Origin: Ramlibacter tataouinensis
Lineage (GTDB): Bacteria > Pseudomonadota > Gammaproteobacteria > Burkholderiales > Burkholderiaceae_C
Direction of reading: 5' to 3'
DNA: 64,000 bases
NCBI RefSeq assembly: GCF_001580455.1
Contig: NZ_CP010951.1
Coordinates: 1,426,001-1,490,000, forward strand
This document shows, one piece after another, positions 16,262-24,704 of the stretch. Position 1 is the stretch's first letter; every line of letters starts with the position of its first letter. Position numbers and translations under genes: made by a program. The notes under the pieces were generated by a model that worked only from the letters and a program-made list of their open reading frames with translations, was not told the DNA's origin and did no database searches.

Positions 16262-16945
16262 TCAGCCTTTCGTCTGCGAGACCAGCACCGGCTTGGCGCG
16301 ATAGAGCTTCGGCATCGCCGCTTTGAGGTTCGCGATCTTCGGCAGGTCGAACCTCGCGATGTACGGCGAATCGGGATGCAGCGTGGCGTAGTCCTGGTGG
16401 TAGGCCTCGGCCGGGTAGAAGCCCTTGAGCGGCGCGACCTGGGTCACGATCTTCTTCGGGTAGGCCTTCGCGGTCTCGAGCTGCGCGATGTACTTCTCCG
16501 CCGCGTCCTTCTGCTGCGGCGTCGCGAAGAAGATGGCCGAGCGGTATTGCGGGCCGCTATCCGGCCCCTGGCGGTTCCATTGTGTGGGGTCGTGGGCCAC
16601 CGAGAAAAACACCCGCATCAGCGTGCCGTACGAAACCTGCTTGGGGTCATAGGTGACCTGCACGGACTCGGCATGGCCCGTCAGGCCCGAGCCGACGACC
16701 GCGTAGTGCGCCGTGGCCTGGTCGCCGCCCGCATAGCCCGACACCGCATTGAGCACGCCCTGGGTGTGCTGGAACACCGCCTGCACGCCCCAGAAGCAGC
16801 CGCCGGCGAAGACGGCCGTCTCCGTGGCCGCGGTGCTGGTGACATCGTGTGCGGGCGCCGGCAAGGGCACCGCTTGCTCGGCGGCGAAGGCGAGGCTGGA
16901 TGCGGCGATCGCGAGGGCGGCGGTTGCAAAAGAATGTCGTGTCAT
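16262..16945 (-). CDS. msrA: Periplasmic peptide-methionine (S)-S-oxide reductase MsrA
   Basis: A 227-residue protein with a signal peptide (MTRHSFATAALAIAASSLAFA) and a complete MsrA domain: FAGGCFWGVQ with nucleophilic C50, GYAGGDQATAHYAVVGSGLTGHAE, HDPTQWNRQGPDSGPQYRSAIF, and EAYHQDY. It reduces methionine-S-sulfoxide in oxidised envelope proteins. C50 is the only cysteine seen in the mature protein, so regeneration likely needs an external thiol partner rather than an intramolecular resolving Cys. ATG 16945 follows AAGGAG by eight bases; a GTG three bases upstream is possible. Confidence 0.95.
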   Translation of the reverse strand: MTRHSFATAALAIAASSLAFAAEQAVPLPAPAHDVTSTAATETAVFAGGCFWGVQAVFQHTQGVLNAVSGYAGGDQATAHYAVVGSGLTGHAESVQVTYDPKQVSYGTLMRVFFSVAHDPTQWNRQGPDSGPQYRSAIFFATPQQKDAAEKYIAQLETAKAYPKKIVTQVAPLKGFYPAEAYHQDYATLHPDSPYIARFDLPKIANLKAAMPKLYRAKPVLVSQTKG

Positions 16946-17011
16946 CACGCGGTCTCCTTCCGCGATTGGAGTGCCGGCTCACCCGTCGCGTTCCCTTCCA
17001 CCCTGTATTGC

Positions 17012-18400
17012 TCAGATCCCCGGATCGATGTTCTGGTTCATCCGGAACAGGTTGGCCGGGTCGTACCTGCGCTTGGCGGCCACCAGCCGGTCCCAGGTTT
17101 CCGCGCCATAGGCTTCGCGGGTTCGATCCGCGCCTTCCTCGGTGAGGTGGTTCACGTAGCTGCCGCCGGCCGACCACGGGCGCAGCCCGGCCCAGGCATC
17201 GCGGCACCACTGCCGGTGCTCTTCCGCGCGGAGATCGCCAGGCTCCCAGCACGCCGCCACCGTGAGGATGTGGCGCACGTCGCGGAAGCGGAAGGCGGTC
17301 GCCGCCGGATCGACGCGCGCGGTGGCGCCGCCCATGTGCCGCACCAGCACCTGCGACATCGGCGAGCTGCGCTCCGTGGCAGCCCGCGCCAGCGCCTGCA
17401 GCGCGCCGTCCTCCAGCGGCTTGAGCCACTCCGAGCGGCAGTGGTAGTGCAGGCCGTGCGGCACGCTGGCGTCGAACCACTGCTGGATCGCCGTGTACGG
17501 CTGCACGCCGAAGGTGTCCACGGCCGGCTGCCCGAAGCCGCGCACCGCCTGCAGTACCCTTTCTCCCTCCTCGACGGGCCCCACGTAGCAGGCCGCGATG
17601 CCCACGACCGGCTGGAAGTGCAGCGCTGGCGGCACGAAGGGTGCCGGCGGCGCGCTCAGCAGCGCGGTCATCAGCGAAAGCTCATCAGGTGCACTGCGCG
17701 TGAGCCGCTCGTAGTGCGCCAGCACTTCGGGCGCCTGCGCCGCCGGGTACATCACGAAGCCCGCGAACATCGGCGCGACGGGCTGCAGGCGGAAACTGAA
17801 CTTCGTGACCACGCCGAAATTGCCGCCGCCGCCGCGCAGTGCCCAGAACAGCTCCGCGTTCTGCCGCTCGCTGGCCACCGCGACTGAGCCATCGGCGAGC
17901 ACCACTTCCGCCTCGATGAGGTTGTCGCAGGCCAGGCCGTACTTGCGCGAGAGCCAGCCCAGCCCGCCGCCGAGCGTCAGCCCAGCCACGCCGGTGTGCG
18001 AGATCTCGCCGCCCGGGGACGCGAGGCCGTGCGCCTGGGTCGCCGCGTCGTACTCGCGCAGCAGCAGCCCCGGCTCGGCCGTGGCGATGCGCTGCTGCGC
18101 ATCGACGTGCACCGCCTTCATCGGCGAGAGATCGATCATGAGCCCGCCCTCGCAAACGGACCAGCCGGGGATGCTGTGGCCGCCGCCCTTCACGGCAAGC
18201 AGCAGGCCGTTGTCGGCGGCGAAGCGTACGGCGGCGGCGACTTCACGCGTGCTGCGGCAGCGCACGATGAACGCCGGGCGGCGGTCGATCGCGCCGTTCC
18301 AGAGGGCGCGCGAGGCGTCATACCCGGCATCCCCGGGTCGGAGCACCTCGCCGAGCAGGCTGGCGGTGCGGGAAGCGATGAAGGTGGTGGGCGTGTTCAT
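17012..18400 (-). CDS. FAD-binding oxidoreductase (PCMH type, berberine-bridge-enzyme-like)
   Basis: A 462-residue flavoprotein. The PCMH domain has KGGGHSIPGW, where H75 is the usual 8-alpha-FAD attachment, then LTLGGGLGWLSRKYGL, ALRGGGGNFGVVTKFSF and the C-terminal BBE segment YVNHLTEEG...YDPANLFRMNQNI. The second covalent Cys of bicovalent enzymes is absent (GEISHTGVAG in its place), so single attachment is likely. It oxidises an unknown alcohol, sugar or hydroxylated compound. There is no signal peptide. ATG 18400 was chosen; the frame extends far upstream only because it runs antisense through the divergent LuxR gene. That regulator starts 81 bases away and probably controls it. Confidence 0.9.
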   Translation of the reverse strand: MNTPTTFIASRTASLLGEVLRPGDAGYDASRALWNGAIDRRPAFIVRCRSTREVAAAVRFAADNGLLLAVKGGGHSIPGWSVCEGGLMIDLSPMKAVHVDAQQRIATAEPGLLLREYDAATQAHGLASPGGEISHTGVAGLTLGGGLGWLSRKYGLACDNLIEAEVVLADGSVAVASERQNAELFWALRGGGGNFGVVTKFSFRLQPVAPMFAGFVMYPAAQAPEVLAHYERLTRSAPDELSLMTALLSAPPAPFVPPALHFQPVVGIAACYVGPVEEGERVLQAVRGFGQPAVDTFGVQPYTAIQQWFDASVPHGLHYHCRSEWLKPLEDGALQALARAATERSSPMSQVLVRHMGGATARVDPAATAFRFRDVRHILTVAACWEPGDLRAEEHRQWCRDAWAGLRPWSAGGSYVNHLTEEGADRTREAYGAETWDRLVAAKRRYDPANLFRMNQNIDPGI

Positions 18401-18481
18401 GGGCCGTGATGATCGACAGCCCACCGCAGCCGCACCATCCCTGAAATCTGGGGTTTTGCGCGCACACGAGCCTGGTCCACA

Positions 18482-19609
18482 ATGCGCCGCATGGCCAAGG
18501 CGAGCTCCGCGTCCGATCGAGCCCAGCGGCAGGTGCTCGACGCCTGCCGGCAGGCGACGACGCCGGCCGGGCTGTTCACCGCCGTGCAGCAGGCACTGCA
18601 GCCGCAGCTGCCGGTGGATCGCTGGTGCGCGATGACGCTCGACCCCGCGACCTCGCTGCCGACCGGCGGCGTGCACGAGCGCGGCTTCAGCCCGGCAGGC
18701 GGGCAGCGCCTGCTGCATCTCGAATTCGGCGGACCGGATGACGCGATCAAGCTGGCCGCGCTGGCGCGTGGCAAGACGGCCGTGAACACGCTGTCGGCGG
18801 CCACCCAGGGCCGCGTCGAAACGAGCGCGCGCTTTCGCGAAGTGCTCGCGCCGGAAGGCATCCGGCACGAGCTGCGCGCCGTGTTCCGCGACGCGCACGG
18901 TCCGTGGGCGGCCATGGTCCTGCTGCGCGCGGGCGACCGCCCGGATTTCGACGCCGGCGAAGTCGAGCTGCTGGCGGCGGTCAACGAGCCGGTCACGCGG
19001 GCGCTGCGGCGCCTGCTGCTGCTGGCCGAGATGCATGCGCACGCCGACCCAGGAGCGCCGGCGCTGATCCTGCTCGAGCGCGCCGACCCGCAGGCCGGAG
19101 CGGACAGCGGCTTGCGTGTGCGGCATGCAAGCGCCACCGCGCAGCACTGGATCGAACAGGTCGACGACAGCAGCGCCGGGCCGCTGCCCTATGCGCTGTA
19201 TTCCCTCGCCATCAACGCCAGCCGCGACGGCCACGCCGTGGCGCGCATCCGCACCCGCGCCGGGCGCTGGCTCACCGCGCATGCGGAGGCGGCCGCGCCC
19301 TCCGAGGCCATCTCGCTCATCCTGCAGCCCAGCCGGCCGCACGAGATTGCGCAGGTCCTGACCGGCGCGTACGGCCTCACGGCGCGCGAGGCGGAAGTCG
19401 CGCGGCTGGTCGCGGCGGGCTGCGGCAACGAAGAGATCGCGAAGCTGCTGTTCGTCAGCCGCTACACGGTGGAGGACCACCTGAAGAAGTGCTACGAGAA
19501 GCTGGGCGTGCGCAGCCGCAGCGAGCTCGTGTCGCGGCTGTTCTTCGACCAGTACCTGCCGCGCACGAAGGACGAGATCGCCCTCGACGGAACCGGCTGG
19601 TTCCTATAG
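18482..19609 (+). CDS. LuxR-family transcriptional regulator
   Basis: A 375-residue regulator with a C-terminal LuxR-type helix-turn-helix at about residues 298-360: YGLTAREAEVARLVAAGCGN, then EEIAKLLFVSRYTVEDHLKK and CYEKLGVRSRSELVSRLF. The N-terminal about 180 residues look GAF/PAS-like (ALQPQLPVDRWCAMTLD ... FREVLAPEGIRHELRAVF) and likely sense a small molecule or redox state. There is no receiver Asp. It is divergent from the FAD oxidoreductase gene. ATG 18482 lacks a clear ribosome-binding site; ATG 18491 is equally possible. Confidence 0.88.
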   Translation: MRRMAKASSASDRAQRQVLDACRQATTPAGLFTAVQQALQPQLPVDRWCAMTLDPATSLPTGGVHERGFSPAGGQRLLHLEFGGPDDAIKLAALARGKTAVNTLSAATQGRVETSARFREVLAPEGIRHELRAVFRDAHGPWAAMVLLRAGDRPDFDAGEVELLAAVNEPVTRALRRLLLLAEMHAHADPGAPALILLERADPQAGADSGLRVRHASATAQHWIEQVDDSSAGPLPYALYSLAINASRDGHAVARIRTRAGRWLTAHAEAAAPSEAISLILQPSRPHEIAQVLTGAYGLTAREAEVARLVAAGCGNEEIAKLLFVSRYTVEDHLKKCYEKLGVRSRSELVSRLFFDQYLPRTKDEIALDGTGWFL

Positions 19610-19620
19610 GTCCAGCCCGC

Positions 19621-19638
19621 CGGCCCCCACCGGGGCCG
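19621..19638. terminator. Hairpin between convergent LuxR and AraC genes
   Basis: A 7-bp perfect stem CGGCCCC / GGGGCCG with loop CACC lies in the 48-base gap between two converging genes. It is GC-rich without a U tract. Placement suggests a shared transcript end. Confidence 0.45.
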
Positions 19639-19657
19639 TGAGCGCGCTCTAAGTGCT

Positions 19658-20557
19658 TCAAGGCGTGCGCGCGTACTGGCCCGGCGGCTGGCCCACGTGC
19701 CGGCTGAATGCGGTGCTGAACGTGCTGGCCGACCCGTAGCCGACCCGCTCGGCGACTTCGGCAATCGCCAGATCCTTCCGGCGAAGAAGTCTCTTCGCCA
19801 CCGCCATCCGCCAGGCCAGCAGGTACTCCATCGGCGGCAGGCCCACAGCACGGGTGAAACGTTCGAAGAACGCCGAGCGCGATAGCGCGCTCTTCTGCGC
19901 CAGCTGCTCCACGGTCCAGGCCCGCGCAGGGTCACCGTGCATGTGCCGGAACGCGACGGCGAGGCGCCTGTCGGCCAAGCCGCGCAAGAGTCCCGGTGTG
20001 GCCTGTTCTGCCGGCGTGGCTCGCAGCGCTTCGATGAGCAGCACTTCCACCAGGCGGGTGAGCACGAGGTCGCGCCCCGGCCGCCGGTCCAGCGACTCCT
20101 CCCGGACAAGCCCGACCAGCAGTGGCAGACTTTCCGAGCCACGCACATGCAACACGGCGGGGAGCAGCGACACGAGCAACGCGGAGTCCGGCGAGTCGAA
20201 CTCGAAATAGCCGCCGAGCATCCGCACGTCGGGGCGGCCGCCGCGCGTGCCGTGCCGGACTTCGCCAGTGCCCGCGGCCGCGGCCCGCGGATCGATGTGC
20301 ACGGGTGTCCCGGGCTCGAAGCTGGTCATGGTGAAGCTGGGCGTAGCAGGGAGAAGCACGAAGTCGCCGGCCCCCAGCGTGAGGGGTTGCTGTCGGTCCA
20401 CCGCGAGCAGGCAGCTGCCGTCGAGCACGGCGCAGAAGCTCGGCTGGCCGAAGTCCGAATAGCGCACGGCCCACCGGCCTGCGCCACTGATCACCTTGGA
20501 GAACACCGTCCGCGGACTGAGCAGCGCGATCACTTCCGACAGCGGGTCGATGGCCAT
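19658..20557 (-). CDS. AraC-family regulator with cupin (Cupin_6) sensor domain
   Basis: A 299-residue regulator. The N-terminal cupin-like domain (about residues 10-180) includes CAVLDGSCLLAVD, LTLGAGDFVLLPATPSF and GGYFEFDSPDSALLVSLLPAVLHV, characteristic of Cupin_6 AraC proteins. The C-terminal two-HTH domain has AWTVEQLAQKSALSRSAFFE, then RFTRAVGLPPMEYLLAWRM and IAEVAERVGYGSASTFSTAF, ending PPGQYAR. It is divergent from an SDR gene, a very common regulator/target arrangement, so it probably controls that oxidoreductase. ATG 20557 is preferred over upstream in-frame starts. Confidence 0.9.
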   Translation of the reverse strand: MAIDPLSEVIALLSPRTVFSKVISGAGRWAVRYSDFGQPSFCAVLDGSCLLAVDRQQPLTLGAGDFVLLPATPSFTMTSFEPGTPVHIDPRAAAAGTGEVRHGTRGGRPDVRMLGGYFEFDSPDSALLVSLLPAVLHVRGSESLPLLVGLVREESLDRRPGRDLVLTRLVEVLLIEALRATPAEQATPGLLRGLADRRLAVAFRHMHGDPARAWTVEQLAQKSALSRSAFFERFTRAVGLPPMEYLLAWRMAVAKRLLRRKDLAIAEVAERVGYGSASTFSTAFSRHVGQPPGQYARTP

Positions 20558-20660
20558 GGCTGGACTCTCGCAAACGTGAGCAGGACTCCAAATTGTAGAT
20601 CGTCCGGCAAGTGACCGATATCGTGGCGGCTTCACCCACACCCCCACTGAAGGAACTCCC

Positions 20661-21410
20661 ATGAAAACCGTCCTGATCACCGGCTGCTCGTCTGGCTACG
20701 GCCTGGAGACCGCGCGCCACTTCCACGCCCGGGGCTGGAACGTGGTCGCCACCATGCGCACGCCGCGCGACGACCTCTTCCCGGCTTCACCCCGCATGCG
20801 CGTGGTGCCGCTCGATGTGACCAAGCCCTCGAGCATCGCCGCCGCGCTCGAAGCGAGTGGCCCCATCGATGTGCTCGTCAACAACGCCGGCATCGGTCTC
20901 TTCGGCGCGTTCGAGGCGACGCCGATGGCGACTGCGCGCGAGCTCTTCGAGACGAACACTTTCGGCGTGATGGCGATGACGCAGGCCGTGTTGCCCCTGT
21001 TCCGTGGCCGGAAGTCCGGCACGATCGTGAACGTGACGTCGAGCGCGACGCTGGCGCCGATGCCGATGGTCGCCGTCTACACCGCCAGCAAGACAGCCAT
21101 CGAGGGATTCACTGCCTCGCTCGCCCATGAACTCGCCGCCTTCCAGGTTCGGGCGAAGCTGGTCGAGCCGGGGTACGCGCCCACGACCCGCTTAACCGAA
21201 AACGGCGGTGAGCGCATGCGAGGCTTGATTCCCGAGTCGTATGCGCCATTCGCGCAATCCATCTTCGATGCGTTGGCGCAGACGGCGGCGGTGACCACGG
21301 AGAGTGACGTCGCCGAGGCCGTGTGGCGCGCGGCGAACGACACGTCGGGACAGCTGCGGTTTCCTGCGGGGGCGGACGCAGTTGCACTGGCCGCGGGCGT
21401 GTCGTCGTGA
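20661..21410 (+). CDS. Classical short-chain dehydrogenase/reductase
   Basis: A 249-residue NAD(P)-dependent oxidoreductase. TGCSSGYG is the cofactor loop, NNAGIG the structural motif, Ser in VTSSATL and VYTASK the catalytic YxxxK. The PGYAPTTRL segment after the active site fits the SDR subgroup often found next to AraC/Cupin_6 regulators. Probably reduces a carbonyl; the substrate is not readable. It is divergent from the AraC gene with a 103-base shared control region, and AGGAAC lies before the ATG. Confidence 0.9.
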   Translation: MKTVLITGCSSGYGLETARHFHARGWNVVATMRTPRDDLFPASPRMRVVPLDVTKPSSIAAALEASGPIDVLVNNAGIGLFGAFEATPMATARELFETNTFGVMAMTQAVLPLFRGRKSGTIVNVTSSATLAPMPMVAVYTASKTAIEGFTASLAHELAAFQVRAKLVEPGYAPTTRLTENGGERMRGLIPESYAPFAQSIFDALAQTAAVTTESDVAEAVWRAANDTSGQLRFPAGADAVALAAGVSS

Positions 21411-21513
21411 GGGACCACGGCTGGTTGAAAACCAAAGCCTATCAGGGGAACCGTGCATCGCTTCTGTTTCGCTGCGCGACCTTGGCTGGGGTTCCATTGC
21501 TACGTTGTTGCCA

Positions 21514-21533
21514 CCCCGGTGCCCCGACCGGGG
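21514..21533. terminator. GC-rich hairpin upstream of the IclR-cluster promoter
   Basis: Arms CCCCGGT / ACCGGGG (7 bp, perfect) enclose GCCCCG. It lies about 100 bases after the SDR stop and 30 bases before the promoter at 21564, so it can insulate the two units. No U tract. Confidence 0.4.
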
Positions 21534-21563
21534 CCGGCACGTGCTGTCCTGGTGATGCTCATC

Positions 21564-21591
21564 TTGAAGTAGTATTGTTAGTTGATACACT
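21564..21591 (+). promoter_or_regulatory. Predicted sigma-70 promoter of the receptor/hydrolase operon
   Basis: A -35-like TTGAAG and -10-like TACACT are separated by 16 bases. The -10 lies inside the 29-bp element shared with 27805-27833. A start about 7 bases downstream would give a leader of roughly 25 bases before the receptor gene at 21625. Confidence 0.45.
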
Positions 21592-21610
21592 GTATCATTG
21601 TACAAAACGA
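21582..21610 (+). promoter_or_regulatory. Shared 29-bp operator-like element, copy 1
   Basis: The element starts TTGATACACTGTATCA and ends ACAAAACGA. It contains a palindrome TGATAC-ACT-GTATCA and overlaps the predicted -10 box. A second copy with 23 of 29 identical positions lies in the same orientation at 27805-27833. Because an IclR regulator gene sits between the two target operons, this is the best candidate for its binding site. Confidence 0.6.
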
Positions 21611-21624
21611 TTCGAGGAGTTCCC

Positions 21625-22752
21625 ATGAACGGATGGAAGTGCTTGGCTTGCCTTTGCGCCCTGTTGGCGTTTCAGGCAAGTGGCAAGGAACTGGTGGTAG
21701 GCCAAGTGGCGGCGAACCTTCAGGACCCGCTCTTGCCGGGGTACCAGATGAAGAGCGGAATCGAGTTGTACCTGGAGGCGATCAACCGGGCCGGAGGCGT
21801 TCACGGCAACAGCATCCGCCTGGTGGCGAGGGAACGGAAGACGGCGGCCGCTGACGCCATCGCCAAGACCCAGGACCTTGTCGATGAACACAAGCCGATC
21901 GCGCTGATCGGCCTTCCGGGGACGGCCCCCATGGAGGCGCTGATCAAGGAAGGCGTGGTCGACAAGATCGGCCTGCCCATCGTGGGCATACGCACCGGCG
22001 CAAGCTCGCTGCACGAGCCGACGAACCCCTGGCTGTTCCACACCCGGGCGAGCTATGCCGCCGAGGCTGACAAGATCGTGCGCCACCTGAGCACCATCGG
22101 CCTGAAAAGGGTCGCGGTGTTTCACGAGAACTCCGCCTTCGGCAAGGAGGCGCTCAAGCACACCCTGGCGGCACTGGAGCGAGCGAAAATGAGGCCACTG
22201 GCGACGTCCACCTATGAGACGGACAGCACCGACGTCCAGCCGGCGATCCGCTCGCTGTCCGCCGTGGCACCCGATGCAGTAGTCGCGGCTGGCCTCAGCC
22301 CTGCGGTGGCTGAACTGTACAAGAGCTTGCGGAACAGCGGCGCGCCACGGGTGCAGGTCTTCGCCTTCTCCACGGTCGATGCATCCACGGTCGTGAAACT
22401 GATCGGAAGCAGCGACGCGCGCGGTATGGGCATCGCGCAAGTGGTGCCTGATCCCGCCAACCGGAAGTCAGCCCTCGTGCGGGAGTTCCAGGACCACGCC
22501 AGGAAACTCAGGGACGACAAATTCGAGCTGACACAGGGCGCCATGGAGGGCTATCTCGCCGCCAAGGTGCTGGTCGAGGGCATGCGCAGGGCGGGGCCGA
22601 ATCCAACCCCGGCCCGCCTGCGGGCCGGCCTTGAGACCCTGCGCAACTTCGATGCCGGAGGCGTCGTCATCCACTTCAGTCCGAAGAGCCACTCGGGCGC
22701 TTCATACGTCAACATCGGCATCCTCGCCAACGACGGCAGGCTCATGAACTAG
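21625..22752 (+). CDS. Branched-chain-amino-acid-type ABC substrate-binding protein (Peripla_BP_6)
   Basis: A 375-residue periplasmic receptor. Signal peptide MNGWKCLACLCALLAFQASG, then VVGQVAANLQDPLLPGYQMKSGIELYLEAINRAGGVHG, the standard opening of LivJ-like receptors, and GLKRVAVFHENSAFGKEAL. No permease or ATPase genes accompany it, so it is an orphan receptor that must use a distant transporter or act as a sensor. ATG 21625 follows GAGGAG; it is the first gene behind the operator-like element and is followed after 25 bases by the CocE-type hydrolase. A similar orphan receptor occurs at 50095-51228. Confidence 0.9.
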   Translation: MNGWKCLACLCALLAFQASGKELVVGQVAANLQDPLLPGYQMKSGIELYLEAINRAGGVHGNSIRLVARERKTAAADAIAKTQDLVDEHKPIALIGLPGTAPMEALIKEGVVDKIGLPIVGIRTGASSLHEPTNPWLFHTRASYAAEADKIVRHLSTIGLKRVAVFHENSAFGKEALKHTLAALERAKMRPLATSTYETDSTDVQPAIRSLSAVAPDAVVAAGLSPAVAELYKSLRNSGAPRVQVFAFSTVDASTVVKLIGSSDARGMGIAQVVPDPANRKSALVREFQDHARKLRDDKFELTQGAMEGYLAAKVLVEGMRRAGPNPTPARLRAGLETLRNFDAGGVVIHFSPKSHSGASYVNIGILANDGRLMN

Positions 22753-22777
22753 GGCCTGTCCCGTTTCGAAGAAGAAG

Positions 22778-24637
22778 ATGAGAAATTCAACTGGGGGGCA
22801 GTTCGAAGCCGGCGTGGGCGTCGAGTCCGATGTGATGGTCCCGATGCGCGATGGCATCGCGCTGGCCACCGACATCTACTTTCCCACGACCGATGGCAAG
22901 CGCGCGCCGGGGCGCTATCCCTGCATTTTGGAGCGGACCCCGTACGGAAAAGGCGAGCCCAGCCGGTCAGAGCGCGATTCAACGGACACGGAGCCGCTGA
23001 CGCGACGCGAGGTCGCCGGGTACTTCGTGAAAAACGGGTATGTGGTGATCTACCAGGATTGCCGGGGACGACACAAGTCGGGTGGCGAATTCACCAAGTA
23101 CCTCGATGATGCAAACGACGGCTACGACACCTGCCGCTGGATCACTTCGCAGGGCTGGTCGGACGGCACGATCGCAACGAAAGGGCTTTCCTACGCTGCG
23201 CACACCCAGATGGCCGCCGCGAGCGCCGGCGCCCCGGGTCTGCGCGCGATGGTCGTCGACTCGGGAGGGTTCTCCAACGGCTTCCAGAGCGGAATCCGCC
23301 AGGGCGGCGCCTATGAGCTCAAGCAGGCAGCGTGGGCCGTCATGTTCGCTGCCGAGCATGCCGGATTGGAGCTAAGCCCCGAGGACCTCGACCGCTGGTT
23401 CAAACGGATGCCCTGGCGCCGCGGACACTCTCCACTGACGCCCACCCCGCAGTACGAGGAATTCCTGTTCGACCAATGGGAGCGTGGCAGCTTCGACGAG
23501 TTCTGGAAGCAGCCCGGCATCTACGCCCAAGGCTACTACCCGCAGTTGTGGCACCTGCCGGTTATCCACATCTCGTCCTGGTATGACGTGTACTCACGCA
23601 CGGCGATCGAGAACTTCAGCGGAACGATCGCGGATGGCGCGCCCAAGCGCCTGATCCTGGGGCCCTGGACCCACGGGAACCGATGGGAAACCTACGCCGG
23701 CGATGTGGACTTCGGACCGGCGGCGCGCTTCGAGGGCAACCTGGCGCCCAGCCTTCTTGAATTCCGGCGGCGTTGGTTCGACCGCTGGCTCAAGGGATGC
23801 TGCAACGGGGCGAACCATGAGCCGCCCGTGATGCTGTTCGTAATGGGCGGCGGGACAGGTCGAAAGAACGCGGACGGCCGGCTGGACCACGGAGGCTGCT
23901 GGCGTGCTGAAGAGCAATGGCCCATCCCGAGCACCGAGAAGACGACGCTCCACTTGCACGCGGACGGGACGCTCGCCACCACGCGGCCTACGGAGCCGCG
24001 AGCCGCGCGCGAATACGTGTTCGATCCGCTGGACCCCGTGCCCACGATCGGCGGCAGTGTGGTCTCACGCCCCCCTGCCATCTTCGCGGGCGGTTTCGAC
24101 CAGGTGGAACGCGCCGACTTCTTCGGTTGCAAATCGCCCGGGCGCCCGTTGGCGGATCGCCATGACGTTCTCGTGTTCCAGACGGCACCGCTGCAACAGG
24201 ATCTCGAGGTCACCGGCGACATCGAAGTCGTGCTGCACGTCTCAACCAATTGCCCGGACACGGATTTCACTGCAAAGCTGATCGACGTCTATCCACCCAG
24301 CGCTGACTATCCCCAAGGTTATGCCCTGAACCTGACCGACGGCATCATTCGCGCCCGCTACCGCGACTCCTGGGAGAGCCCCGAGCTGCTGCAGCCAGGC
24401 GCCATCTACAGGGTCACGGTGCGCATGCTGCCGACCAGCAACCTCTTCAAGCGAGGCCACCGCATCAGGCTGGACATCTCCAGCAGCAACTTCCCCAAGT
24501 TCGACGTCAATCCGAACACCGGTGAAGCGGAGGCGCGGGCACAGCGAACGCAGCCGGCCAGCAATCGCATCCACATGGATTCGGGAAGCCCTTCGTATGT
24601 CGTGCTTCCCATCGTGCCGAAGGCGGAAAGGACCTAG
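22778..24637 (+). CDS. CocE/NonD (peptidase S15-like) hydrolase
   Basis: A 619-residue alpha/beta hydrolase with a C-terminal jelly-roll domain, the X-prolyl dipeptidyl-peptidase/cocaine-esterase fold. The opening DVMVPMRDGIALATDIYFP and QDCRGRHKSGGEF are diagnostic. The nucleophile elbow is GLSYAA (S138; usually GxSYxG), the acid lies in SWYDVYS, and the His in GPWTHGN. The C-terminal domain includes DFTAKLIDVYPPSADYPQGY and IRLDISSSNFPKFDVNPNTG. No signal peptide, so cytosolic. It likely cleaves an ester or acyl-amide imported via the neighbouring receptor; the exact substrate is unknown. Confidence 0.9.
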   Translation: MRNSTGGQFEAGVGVESDVMVPMRDGIALATDIYFPTTDGKRAPGRYPCILERTPYGKGEPSRSERDSTDTEPLTRREVAGYFVKNGYVVIYQDCRGRHKSGGEFTKYLDDANDGYDTCRWITSQGWSDGTIATKGLSYAAHTQMAAASAGAPGLRAMVVDSGGFSNGFQSGIRQGGAYELKQAAWAVMFAAEHAGLELSPEDLDRWFKRMPWRRGHSPLTPTPQYEEFLFDQWERGSFDEFWKQPGIYAQGYYPQLWHLPVIHISSWYDVYSRTAIENFSGTIADGAPKRLILGPWTHGNRWETYAGDVDFGPAARFEGNLAPSLLEFRRRWFDRWLKGCCNGANHEPPVMLFVMGGGTGRKNADGRLDHGGCWRAEEQWPIPSTEKTTLHLHADGTLATTRPTEPRAAREYVFDPLDPVPTIGGSVVSRPPAIFAGGFDQVERADFFGCKSPGRPLADRHDVLVFQTAPLQQDLEVTGDIEVVLHVSTNCPDTDFTAKLIDVYPPSADYPQGYALNLTDGIIRARYRDSWESPELLQPGAIYRVTVRMLPTSNLFKRGHRIRLDISSSNFPKFDVNPNTGEAEARAQRTQPASNRIHMDSGSPSYVVLPIVPKAERT

Positions 24638-24704
24638 CCGCCGCCATCGAAGCACCTCACCCGCGTTTGCCTACTAACCACCAAACTGAAACACTGGAGT
24701 TCCA

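Noticed and set aside
15446..17887. An 813-codon rightward frame across three leftward genes
   Set aside because: It crosses the CMD, msrA and FAD-oxidoreductase genes and their intergenic regions in antisense. No motifs; composition typical of shadow frames.
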